Shown: piece by piece, positions 41,761 through 49,495 of the stretch
Position numbering within the stretch: the first letter of the stretch is position 1
Layout: each line of letters begins with the position of its first letter
Origin: Myxococcales bacterium
GTDB taxonomy: Bacteria; Myxococcota_A; Polyangia; Fen-1088
Assembly: GCA_022184915.1 (NCBI GenBank)
Contig: JAGTJU010000001.1
Coordinates: forward strand, 372,001 to 436,000
Direction: 5' to 3'
Length of the DNA: 64,000 nucleotides
Notes under the pieces: generated by a model
Seen by the model: only the letters and a program-made list of their open reading frames with translations
Databases searched by the model: none
Told to the model about the DNA's origin: nothing
Position numbers and translations under genes: made by a program

Positions 41761-43509
41761 TCAATGCGTGCCGACCTGGGCTTTCCCCGCGGCCTGGGCC
41801 TTGGCCATGGCTGCGCGCCGAAGCTCACCTCCCGTGGGGCCTTCACCCAGCGCCTTGCGAGTTGCCTCCCCGTGCCCCGGGCCAACGATGTCGCGCAGGT
41901 AGGCCTCGTACACGAAGGTGTCCGAGTGCTTCTCGTTGTGGCATTGCACGCACGTGCTCTCGGGGGTTTCGCTGTGAACCGTGGGGGGCTCGTCCAGTCC
42001 TTCTTCGGCCACGTGCAGAGATCCGGGCCCGTGGCACACTTCGCACTGGATGGCCTCGAGCCCCTTCGTGAAGCCGAGCGCCGAGCCGCCCACCTGGCCG
42101 TAGCCCGTCACGTGGCAGCCCACGCACTCGAGATCTGCCTCCTTGCCGCCATCGACCAACGTCTTCCATCCCTGGGCGTGAACCGTGGTTTTCCAGAAGG
42201 CCAGCTCCTCCTGGTGGCAGCGGGCGCAGGACGCATCGCCCACGTAGTGGGCGCGCCCCCGCACCGCGGGGGGCGGCGCCGTCGCGGCTGCCAAGTTCAG
42301 CTTACCAATCGCCTGGTCGAGCGTGCGCATGGCCGCGGTCACTTGGGCGTCTTGGGGCAATGCCCGCCGAATCGGCACCAGCTGATTGACGAGATACGAC
42401 CCTTCGGCCGGGGGCGCAAAGGTCTGACCGGCCAAGGCCTGCGCCTCAGCGCGAAGTGCCAGCAGGTCCTTCTCTCGCGCCGCCACGAAGTCCGGGTCGG
42501 CCTCCGTGTCTCGTTTCCAGCGAGCCAACTGGGCCGCGAGAGCGGCCACCTGTTCATTGACGTCGTCGCGCCGGGCCGCCAACGCCTCGGGGCTGCCGGC
42601 GTCGACCAAGGGCGCCCAGGTCCCAGCGCGCTTTCTCAAGACCACGTCGATGCGTCCGGCCTTTTGCAGCTCGGCCGCCGCGGCCACGATGAACGTTCCT
42701 TCGACGAAGTCTGCCTGCGACATGCCTTCTTCGCTCGGCGTGCCCAGCACCAAAATGTCGATTTCGGCCGCGCGTGCGACCTTACGGGCCAGGGGCCGGT
42801 CGATGGCGGCCACGGCCACCACCAAGTCGGCGCCTGCGGCCCGCAGCCTTGCGGCCTCGTCGCGCGCCCCGCCCACCGGATCCGTGGCGGGCACACCGGC
42901 CGCCTCGGCAACATCGGCGGCCACCACACCCATCACGCCCACCTTCAGGGATCCCCGGGTCTCGAGCCGCGAAGGGGTCACGAGATGGTCTGCGGTCGTG
43001 GGCGGGCTCGCATTCATGGCCAGGCGCGGCGGCTTCACGAACTCCGCCCCCGCCACGAGGTCTGCCGGACCCAGGGCGGACCCGGCCAGTCCCAGCGCCG
43101 TGAGCCGCTCCGCGACGAATGCTGCGCGTAGCTTCGCTGCGTCCCGCTTGAGCGCAGGAACGCCGTTCGGCGAAAACAGCATGTTGCCGCCGTCCACCAG
43201 CAGAACGGGCCCTTGCGCGGAGGCGGCTCGCACCAAAGACGCATAGCGGTCCACGCCTCCCAGGGGGTCACTGTTGCAGCCGCAGGGCTCGAGCGTGCCT
43301 CCGATGGCGCTCGTATAAAAGATCGTCAGGCGCGCCTGTACGTCATCCTTCGCGGCCTGCGGGGCGGGTTCGGGCCGGGACGCCTGCCGGGAAGGACATC
43401 CTCCGCCGAGGGCCGCGACGCACACGAGGGCCAGCGTGAAGCCAGGCCAAATCCGTCGCGGGCGGCTCGGCGAGGGGCAGCGATGAGCACCAGATGCGTC
43501 GGGTTTCAT
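41761..43509 (-). CDS. Lipoprotein with 5'-nucleotidase-like N-terminus and tetraheme cytochrome c C-terminus
   Basis: The 582-residue protein has a lipobox (ALGGGC, Cys38). Next is a region shaped like the UshA/SoxB metallophosphatases (LTIFYTSAIGGTLEPCGCNSD, PLGGVDRYASLV, VLLVDGGNMLF). A coiled segment lies at about residues 320-380. The C-terminus has four CxxCH heme sites (CARCH, CVGCH, CEVCH, CVQCH) in the cytochrome c-554-like arrangement. Canonical metal-binding Asp/His of the phosphatase are not all visible, so it may be inactive there. It is likely a periplasmic electron-transfer or redox-coupled enzyme (inference). Confidence 0.8.
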   Translation of the reverse strand: MKPDASGAHRCPSPSRPRRIWPGFTLALVCVAALGGGCPSRQASRPEPAPQAAKDDVQARLTIFYTSAIGGTLEPCGCNSDPLGGVDRYASLVRAASAQGPVLLVDGGNMLFSPNGVPALKRDAAKLRAAFVAERLTALGLAGSALGPADLVAGAEFVKPPRLAMNASPPTTADHLVTPSRLETRGSLKVGVMGVVAADVAEAAGVPATDPVGGARDEAARLRAAGADLVVAVAAIDRPLARKVARAAEIDILVLGTPSEEGMSQADFVEGTFIVAAAAELQKAGRIDVVLRKRAGTWAPLVDAGSPEALAARRDDVNEQVAALAAQLARWKRDTEADPDFVAAREKDLLALRAEAQALAGQTFAPPAEGSYLVNQLVPIRRALPQDAQVTAAMRTLDQAIGKLNLAAATAPPPAVRGRAHYVGDASCARCHQEELAFWKTTVHAQGWKTLVDGGKEADLECVGCHVTGYGQVGGSALGFTKGLEAIQCEVCHGPGSLHVAEEGLDEPPTVHSETPESTCVQCHNEKHSDTFVYEAYLRDIVGPGHGEATRKALGEGPTGGELRRAAMAKAQAAGKAQVGTH

Positions 43510-43595
43510 GGCGGGCGTGTCCAGCTTATGCCATGAAAGAGCCTCCGCGGCTCGAGGTCTGGCCGCACGTCTTCGGTCTGCCTGGTGACCTTCCC

Positions 43596-43624
43596 TTGAC
43601 AGGCGGAGCTCTAAAAAGTACTTT
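43596..43624 (+). promoter_or_regulatory. Promoter of the rpsP-khpA-rimM-trmD-rplS operon
   Basis: TTGACA (43596-43601) is followed at exactly 17 bases by TACTTT (43619-43624). Transcription would start near 43631, about 18 bases before the rpsP ATG, leaving room for the AGAGGA ribosome site (43637-43642). Confidence 0.7.
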
Positions 43625-43648
43625 GTGCCGCTCGCCAGAGGATCATCT

Positions 43649-43915
43649 ATGTCCGTTTCCCTTCGATTGACGCGCGTTGGGGCCAAGAAGGCCCCGTACT
43701 ACCGGATCGTTGCTGCCGACAGCCGCAGCCCCCGCGACGGCCGGTTCATTGAGCAAATCGGTGTGTTCGACCCGCTTCGCACGCCGCCTGAGCTGCGACT
43801 CGACGTCGACCGTGCCGATTACTGGCTGCGCCACGGCGCGCAGGCCTCCGACACCGTCGACGGTCTGCTCCGCACCGCCCGCAAGGCGGCGCAAGCGGGC
43901 GCGGAAGCCAAGTAA
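43649..43915 (+). CDS. rpsP: 30S ribosomal protein S16
   Basis: The 88-residue protein matches S16: SVSLRLTRVGAKKAPYYRIVAADSRSPRDGRFIEQIGVFDP and a C-terminal helix. The start at 43649 follows AGAGGA. It leads the conserved operon with khpA, rimM, trmD and rplS. Confidence 0.97.
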   Translation: MSVSLRLTRVGAKKAPYYRIVAADSRSPRDGRFIEQIGVFDPLRTPPELRLDVDRADYWLRHGAQASDTVDGLLRTARKAAQAGAEAK

Positions 43916-43925
43916 AGGGGCGCCC

Positions 43926-44207
43926 GTGAACGAGGGCACCCAGGACATGGCCGACGGCACCGGCGCGGTGCCGTCGTTGCGCGACCTCCTGAGCTATTTG
44001 GCTCGCTCTTTGGTCGAACACCCAGACGAGGTGGAGATCACCGAGCTCGAGGAGCCTGATGCCCTGGTGTTCGAACTCCGCGTGGCAGAGGCCGACCTTG
44101 GTCGGGTCATCGGGCGACAGGGTCGTACGGCAAAAGCCCTGCGTACGGTGCTCTCGGCCGCTTCGGCCAAGATGAAGCGACGCGTAATCCTCGACATCAT
44201 CGAGTAG
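43926..44207 (+). CDS. khpA: KH-domain RNA-binding protein KhpA
   Basis: The 93-residue protein ends in a KH fold with the GxxG loop in LGRVIGRQGRTAKALR, followed by AKMKRRVILDI. It is the KhpA/YlqC family usually found between rpsP and rimM. The GTG at 43926 has a purine-rich AAAGGGG ahead of it; an ATG at 43947 would shorten it by seven residues. Confidence 0.9.
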   Translation: MNEGTQDMADGTGAVPSLRDLLSYLARSLVEHPDEVEITELEEPDALVFELRVAEADLGRVIGRQGRTAKALRTVLSAASAKMKRRVILDIIE

Positions 44208-44217
44208 GCCAGCACCC

Positions 44218-44793
44218 GTGGGTGCGCCTCTCGCATACGATCCGAAGACCCTTCCCCTTGGGACGGTGGGAAAACCCCACGGGACCCGAGGGCAGTTGCA
44301 TTTTCGGCTGTTCAACGACGGAAGCCGTGTGCTGTCGAGCCTTCGCATGCCGTTGTCGGTGTGCCTGGAGGGCCCGGAGGGAAGCCAGGTCTGTGTGATC
44401 GAACAGGCGCGCTTCGCGCATGATCACTATCTTCTGGGCATCGCGGGTGTGACAGACCGGGACCAGGCCACCGCGCTCGTGGGGCGGGTTCTGAGGGTCG
44501 CCCGGGACACGTTGCCCCCGCTCGCAGCCGGAGAATTTTACTGGCAGGACCTCGTCGGCTGCGAGGTCACGGACCAGGTGGGCCGTTTGTTGGGGCGCGT
44601 CCAGGCCATCTTCGACAACGGTGCCCACGGTGTGGGGAGCGTCGTTGACGCTCAGGGGCACGAGACGCTGATCCCGCTGGTGGCGCCGCTTTTGCTCGTG
44701 GTGGACGTTGAAGGGCGCCACGTTCAGGTCAAGAGCCTCGACATCGAGGATCTCGACGATGCGCACCTGCAAGGCGCCGAGCCGGGGCCATGA
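44218..44793 (+). CDS. rimM: 16S rRNA processing protein RimM
   Basis: The 191-residue protein has the N-terminal beta-barrel (LGTVGKPHGTRGQLHFRLF) and the C-terminal PRC-barrel (EFYWQDLVGCEV, LLGRVQAIFDNGAH, LIPLVAPLLLVVDVEGRHVQV). It helps mature the 30S head. It starts with GTG ten bases after the khpA stop and overlaps trmD by four bases. Confidence 0.95.
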   Translation: MGAPLAYDPKTLPLGTVGKPHGTRGQLHFRLFNDGSRVLSSLRMPLSVCLEGPEGSQVCVIEQARFAHDHYLLGIAGVTDRDQATALVGRVLRVARDTLPPLAAGEFYWQDLVGCEVTDQVGRLLGRVQAIFDNGAHGVGSVVDAQGHETLIPLVAPLLLVVDVEGRHVQVKSLDIEDLDDAHLQGAEPGP

Positions 44794-45605
44794 ACGCGAC
44801 CGATATCCCGGCGCCACCATCCGCGCTCACCTGCGAGCTGGTCACTCTCTTTCCTGAGTTCTTCACGAGCTTCTTGTCCACGAGTCTGCTGGGCAAGGCG
44901 ACCGCTGCGGGGACGATCGCGTTTCACTTCACGAACCCGCGTGACTTCGCGCCTGGAAAACACCGCAGCGTCGACGACACGCCCTATGGCGGAGGCCCGG
45001 GCATGGTGCTCGCAGCGCCACCGGTGGTGGCGGCGGTCGAGCACGTGGTGGCCAGCCGGGGTCCCGCCCACAAGATTTTGCTCAGCCCCCAAGGGTTTCG
45101 CTTCGACCAGCGGGCTGCCGAGCGTTTGGCCACCGCGGGACGGCTGCTCTTCATCTGTGGCCGCTACGAGGGGGTCGACGAACGGGTTGCGGATTTGTGC
45201 GCGGACGAAGTGCTCAGCATCGGCGACTTCGTGCTCTCGGGGGGCGAACTCGGCGCCGCGGTGATTATCGAGGCGATCTCCCGCTTGTTGCCGGGAGTCC
45301 TGGGCTGCGCCGCATCTGTAGACGATGAATCCCACGCAAGCGGTCGGCTGGAATACCCCCAGTACACCCGCCCCCCGGAGTTTCGAGGTCTCGCGGTCCC
45401 GGATGTTCTGCTATCGGGTGACCACGCCAAGATCGGAGCGTGGCGGCGCAAGCAGTCCTTCTTCAGGACCCGGGTTCGCCGACCGGACTTGCTGCAGCAG
45501 GTTCCGCCCACGGCGGAGGAGCTTCGTTTTGCCACGGAAGCCGCACCTCCTCCGCTTCTGACCGAGGACGCGGTCACCTTACCGGCGCGAGGCTCGTGCC
45601 CGTAA
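44790..45605 (+). CDS. trmD: tRNA (guanine-37 N1)-methyltransferase TrmD
   Basis: The 271-residue protein contains the SPOUT knot features of TrmD: VTLFPEFF, PYGGGPGMVLAAPPV, LLSPQGFRFDQ, FICGRYEGVDERV, SIGDFVLSGGELGA and the trailing EYPQYTRPPEFRG. It methylates G37 of tRNA to prevent frameshifting. It overlaps rimM by ATGA. Confidence 0.97.
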   Translation: MNATDIPAPPSALTCELVTLFPEFFTSFLSTSLLGKATAAGTIAFHFTNPRDFAPGKHRSVDDTPYGGGPGMVLAAPPVVAAVEHVVASRGPAHKILLSPQGFRFDQRAAERLATAGRLLFICGRYEGVDERVADLCADEVLSIGDFVLSGGELGAAVIIEAISRLLPGVLGCAASVDDESHASGRLEYPQYTRPPEFRGLAVPDVLLSGDHAKIGAWRRKQSFFRTRVRRPDLLQQVPPTAEELRFATEAAPPPLLTEDAVTLPARGSCP

Positions 45606-45689
45606 AGGAACCGGCCTCCGTGTCGGCTGCCACCGGCTTGACTTCCACGCGATCTCCGCGTAGGATGACAGCCCTTCGCGGATCTCGTC

Positions 45690-46058
45690 ATGAGCCAAAA
45701 TCCCATCATTCAGAGCATCGAAGCTTCCTTTCTTCGCGACACGCTGCCCGAGTTTCGCCCCGGCGATGGCGTCCGCGTGCACTCGAAAATCCGCGAAGGC
45801 GACAAAGAGCGCGTTCAGGTGTTCGAGGGAATCGTCATCGGACGCAAGCGAGGGGGGCTGCGCTCGTCCTTCACGGTCCGCAAGGTCTCGTACGGCATGG
45901 GCGTCGAGCGCGTTTTCCCCCTTCACTCGTCCCGTATCGAGAAGATCGAGGTGGTGAGCCGAGGTCACGTTCGTCGCTCGCGTCTCAACTTCCTCCGCGA
46001 GCGTGAAGGTAAGGCCGCCCGCATCAAGAGCGACGTGGTCGCTTCGGCGAGCGCCTAA
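45690..46058 (+). CDS. rplS: 50S ribosomal protein L19
   Basis: The 122-residue protein matches L19: [55 protein letters not shown] and the C-terminal [12 protein letters not shown]. It is the last gene of the operon. The 84 bases before it contain a TAGGATGA near the start and no terminator. Confidence 0.97.
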   Translation: MSQNPIIQSIEASFLRDTLPEFRPGDGVRVHSKIREGDKERVQVFEGIVIGRKRGGLRSSFTVRKVSYGMGVERVFPLHSSRIEKIEVVSRGHVRRSRLNFLREREGKAARIKSDVVASASA

Positions 46059-46110
46059 CGGCATTCTCCCTGGCGCCCGCCAGGGTTGCGCTGCGTCGTC
46101 TCACATCGGC

Positions 46111-46159
46111 AAAAGGTCAGTCTCCCAGCCCTCGCGAGGGTGCTTGGGGCTGGCCTTTT
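46111..46159. terminator. Bidirectional intrinsic terminator between rplS and yraN
   Basis: AAAAGGTCAG (46111-46120) pairs with CTGGCCTTTT (46150-46159) in a ten-pair stem with one G-T wobble, enclosing a smaller CCCTCGCGAGGG palindrome. The A-run on one side and T-run on the other give a T-tract on both strands, fitting the two converging genes. A second hairpin, CCCTGGC/GCCAGGG, lies just upstream at 46068-46085. Confidence 0.75.
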
Positions 46160-46173
46160 CGACGTTGTGCGGT

Positions 46174-46590
46174 CTATTCGTTCGTGGTGAAGGCGTCGGG
46201 GACATGGACGAGCTCGACCATGGCTCCTTCGTCGTCGAAGGTCACCGCCACGACGTCGAAGCGAAAGTCCGTCGCCGAGACGGTCTCTTCGGCCAGAAAG
46301 TGGCGTGCCGCCCGTACGACCTGCGCGCGCTTCGCGCGTGTAACGGTTTCGAGGGGGTGGCCACGGTCGGTTCCGGTGCGCGAGCGCACCTCCACGAACA
46401 CGCAGGTGTCGCCCTCTCGCATGACCAAGTCCAGCTCTCCCTCAGGTCGCCGCCAGTTGCGGCAAACAAGCTGAAGCCCCTCGCGTGACAAGGACGCGAG
46501 GGCAAGCTCTTCCGCCCTTCGGCCAAGCACCTGTCGCTCCGGCGGCCCCGGATCCCCCGTCGAGCGTGGGCCTGGCGGCCGGCGGCTCAC
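46174..46590 (-). CDS. yraN: YraN/UPF0102 family endonuclease-like protein
   Basis: The 138-residue protein has the restriction-endonuclease-like core of YraN: GRRAEELALASLSREGLQLVCRNWR, GELDLVMREGDTCVFVEVRSR (the ExK-like motif with Asp54 region and EVR) and a C-terminal strand FRFDVVAVTF. The family often lies directly downstream of the rpsP-trmD-rplS operon; here it is on the opposite strand. Biological role not settled. Confidence 0.88.
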   Translation of the reverse strand: MSRRPPGPRSTGDPGPPERQVLGRRAEELALASLSREGLQLVCRNWRRPEGELDLVMREGDTCVFVEVRSRTGTDRGHPLETVTRAKRAQVVRAARHFLAEETVSATDFRFDVVAVTFDDEGAMVELVHVPDAFTTNE

Positions 46591-46630
46591 GCGTCGGCCC
46601 TCGAGTCGGCCCTCGAGCGTGACGAGCCCC

Positions 46631-47140
46631 TCACTTGCCGCTGCAAGAGGCGGGGATCGCCGTCGCGGCCTTCGAATCCTTGGGCAGGAAGTCGCGGCAG
46701 ACGCACATCTTCTGGCACGCCAAAGGCCCCACCTCGAATGGGACGCTGCACGAGAACCCGCCGTTACACCGCTTGTCGTTCGGGTTACCTTTGTCCCGCC
46801 GCTCTCCGTCGTCGCAATCCGAGTCCTTGCTGCACTCAGTGGAGCAGAAAGCCGACGTCATCGCCTCGGGGGCAGCGCCAGACTGGTAGGCAGGCTTGAT
46901 GCAGAGGCGCGTGGGACACTCGAGGGCCTGGTCGTTGAAGACCGCCTGGGAGTTACTCGCCTCGACCAGAGTTTGACAGGGGCGGCCAATCGCCTGGTCT
47001 TCACAGCCCGAGACGCCCAAGAGCAGAAAGGCCCCCAGCGAAAGGGATGGCAGCGCGACGCTGAGCCACGTGGATACCAGACGAGCCTGACGGCGAGCGA
47101 AGCTGCGCAACTTGGTGCGCGAACCGGACTGGGGGCGCAT
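46631..47140 (-). CDS. Cys-rich lipoprotein, function unknown
   Basis: The 169-residue protein starts at an ATG behind AAGGAG (rc of 47146-47151) and has a hydrophobic signal ending LLLGVSGC. The mature part carries about a dozen Cys in patterns such as FCSTECSKDSDCDDG and CQKMCVC, typical of disulfide-rich secreted myxobacterial proteins. A long basic n-region (many Arg/Lys before the signal helix) is unusual. It lies 40 bases upstream of yraN on the same strand. Confidence 0.75.
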   Translation of the reverse strand: MRPQSGSRTKLRSFARRQARLVSTWLSVALPSLSLGAFLLLGVSGCEDQAIGRPCQTLVEASNSQAVFNDQALECPTRLCIKPAYQSGAAPEAMTSAFCSTECSKDSDCDDGERRDKGNPNDKRCNGGFSCSVPFEVGPLACQKMCVCRDFLPKDSKAATAIPASCSGK

Positions 47141-47840
47141 GGAAGCTCCTTGAAAATCCCGCAAAAAACAAAGGGCGCTAAGAAGCGAGCAGAAGCGACG
47201 AAGTGTTAGGGGCGGAAAAGACCGACGACACCAAAAAGGATTGCAGATTCGGTCCTCGTCGGGGGTCTCCATTCTTAGGTCTTCACCGTATGAGTGTCAA
47301 CCCGACAGCTTTCTCGCTCAGAAAACAACGGCAACGGGTTCAGCGGCCACCTTCGGTCACGCCGGGGCCCCCTGTCCTTGATTACCTTTGCCTACACACG
47401 CTTAGGTGTCGCGGAAAGGGCGCACACGGTTGCCGCCACGTCGCGAGCCGGAGGCCGTGGGGGAAATCGACCGCATTCGTCAGAGTTTTTCCTTCGGAAA
47501 CGCACGGTTGATAAAGACCGTCCCGGGTGCGCTCGGCTTGACAGCTTCAAACGGCCTGCCTTAGCATGAGCCGGTTTCCGCACATTCTGCCTGGCTTCGT
47601 CTTCGCTTCGCTTGGGAGTTGGTCTGGGAGTCCGGGCGGTGGCGTTGGGCCCACCGGCCACTTCGGTATCCGCTCCAAGCTCTCGTCTCCGTGTCCCGGT
47701 CCGGGGGCATTCTGATACCCTCCCGTACCTTGTACACGCGTCTTGCTCAGCCTGAGCTTTGGCTTACCGCTTCCCCTTAGGTCCGTACTAGCTTCGCCGC
47801 CTTCTTCTCGAACACAAGGACACCCGTGAGGACTCAAGAC
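47141..47840. other. 700-base divergent intergenic region
   Basis: This is the longest gene-free stretch. It separates the Cys-rich lipoprotein (minus) from the gliding-type cluster (plus). Short open frames here have no ribosome site and poor codon bias, so I do not call genes. It holds one good plus-strand promoter (47538-47567) and about 265 bases of leader after it. No clear terminator, tRNA or repeat was found in it. Confidence 0.6.
47538..47567 (+). promoter_or_regulatory. Probable promoter of the gliding-type TPR cluster
   Basis: TTGACA (47538-47543) and TAGCAT (47562-47567) are spaced by 18 bases. The transcript would start near 47574 and carry an unusually long leader of about 265 bases before the first ATG at 47841. 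Confidence 0.5.
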
Positions 47841-49475
47841 ATGACTCGTCGGACTGTGGCCGCCGTCAGCCTTTCCCTTCTCTGTGCGCTCGGCGGAAAC
47901 GCGTGGGCGGCCAAGAAGAAGGCGCCTCCTCCCCCCGCCGCGCCCGTGGTTGAACAACCCTCGCCCGTGCTCGACCGCGCCCTGAAGCTCTACGACGCCA
48001 AGGAGTACCAAGGCGCTTCGATCGAGCTGTTCAAGGTCGTGGAGGGTGAGACGCCCGACGGACAGGCCAATAAGCAAAAGGCCGAGTTCTTCATGGGCAA
48101 GACCCTCTACAACATGAAGTTCCTCTCGGCGTCGCTCACGCTGTTCGACCGCATCGTCGAGGCCGGCAACGCGCACCCGTACTACAACGAGACGCTCAAA
48201 TGGCTCGCCTCGCTCGCCCAGGAACTTTCGGATTCGAGCGCCGTCATCGACCGCATCGGGAAGTACGATCGCGGCGAGCTCGAACAGGAGGCCCTGTCGA
48301 GCGTGCGGGACCAGCTGCTCTTCCTGCTCGGGCGATCGGCGTACCGAAAGCGTGACTTCGACCAGGCACTCTCGCTTTTTCGGGCCGTGCCAAGGAACAG
48401 CAAGTACTACGTCAAGGCGAAGCTTTTCGAGGGCGCCACCTTCGTCCAGGAATACAAGGGCAAGGAGGCCTCAGAAGCGTTCAAAGAGGTTCTTCGCGCG
48501 GCCGAGGAGAGTGACGACGAGGAGCTCAAGCCTTACGTCGAGCTCGCGAACTTGTCTCTGGCGCGGACCTTCTACTCGACCGGTCAGTATCAGTTGGCTG
48601 CCAAGTACTACGACAAGGTCTCGCCCGAATCCTATGACTGGGCCAACAGCCTCTTCGAGGCTTCATGGGCGAATTTCATGCTGAAGACCGCCGGCTACCC
48701 AAAGGCGCTTGGCAACATCCATACGTTGCAAGCGCCCTACTTCGAGAACTTCGTCAAGCCCGAGTCGGTGGCTGAGGCGCTCACGGTCAAGGCCACGATT
48801 TACTTCTACAATTGCCTCTACGACCGCGCTGCTGACGCGATCGTCGACTTCAACAAGCGTGTTCCGCCGCTCGCCCAGGACCTGTCGAAGGTCGTCGAGG
48901 GCACGAGTGACAACACCGAGTTCTTCGAGCTGGCGCGCAAGATCCAGAAGGGCAAGTCCGGCCTGAACAAGAACGTCGAACGTGCGGCCCGCGCCGTGCT
49001 CACCGACTTCAGTCTCGAGCGTCGCTTCCGTTACGTGGAGCAGCTCGACTCCGAGCTCAAGCGCTTCGAGGAGGCCGAGCCGGCCTGGAAGAGCACGGCG
49101 ATCGCGAACGCGGTCTACACGGACTTGAGCCTACAGAAGTCGCTCACCGAGAACGAGGCGGGCGATCTGGCCCGGCAGCGCATCACGCGTCTGGTGGGTG
49201 AGCTCGCGCAGCTCATCAAGCGGGTCATCAAGATCGAGTACGAAATTCTCCAGGGCCAAAAGGGCACGCTGCAACAGGAAATCGTCGAGGAGCAGCAGAT
49301 CACCAAGAAGCTCAAGACGAAGGAGATCGGAAACGTCCGCGTGGACGACGAGCACGTGCTGTGGCCTTTCAAGGGCGAGTACTGGCGCGACGAGCTCGGG
49401 TACTACCGTGTCCGCCTGCTGAACAAGTGCGAACGGAACGCCCCCGAGGGCGCCCCGATCGGCCCCACGGAATGA
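47841..49475 (+). CDS. Exported TPR protein, first gene of the gliding-type cluster
   Basis: The 544-residue protein has a signal peptide (MTRRTVAAVSLSLLCALGGNAWA). Many TPR-like helical pairs follow (VLDRALKLYDAKEYQGASIELFKVV, LLGRSAYRKRDFDQALSLFRAV, LARTFYSTGQYQLAAKYYDKV), with a long coiled segment near 440-500 at the end. GAGG at 47828-47831 serves the ATG; a GTG at 47826 with AAGGA before it is equally possible. It is periplasmic and lies 20 bases before the AgmU/GltD-like gene, so probably a component of the same complex (inference). Confidence 0.75.
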   Translation: MTRRTVAAVSLSLLCALGGNAWAAKKKAPPPPAAPVVEQPSPVLDRALKLYDAKEYQGASIELFKVVEGETPDGQANKQKAEFFMGKTLYNMKFLSASLTLFDRIVEAGNAHPYYNETLKWLASLAQELSDSSAVIDRIGKYDRGELEQEALSSVRDQLLFLLGRSAYRKRDFDQALSLFRAVPRNSKYYVKAKLFEGATFVQEYKGKEASEAFKEVLRAAEESDDEELKPYVELANLSLARTFYSTGQYQLAAKYYDKVSPESYDWANSLFEASWANFMLKTAGYPKALGNIHTLQAPYFENFVKPESVAEALTVKATIYFYNCLYDRAADAIVDFNKRVPPLAQDLSKVVEGTSDNTEFFELARKIQKGKSGLNKNVERAARAVLTDFSLERRFRYVEQLDSELKRFEEAEPAWKSTAIANAVYTDLSLQKSLTENEAGDLARQRITRLVGELAQLIKRVIKIEYEILQGQKGTLQQEIVEEQQITKKLKTKEIGNVRVDDEHVLWPFKGEYWRDELGYYRVRLLNKCERNAPEGAPIGPTE

Positions 49476-49495
49476 CACGCCAAGGAGCGACTGAG

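Noticed and set aside
47294-47661. Short open frames in the intergenic region before the gliding-type cluster
   Set aside because: No ribosome sites, atypical codon use and no domain; the stretch also contains the promoter.
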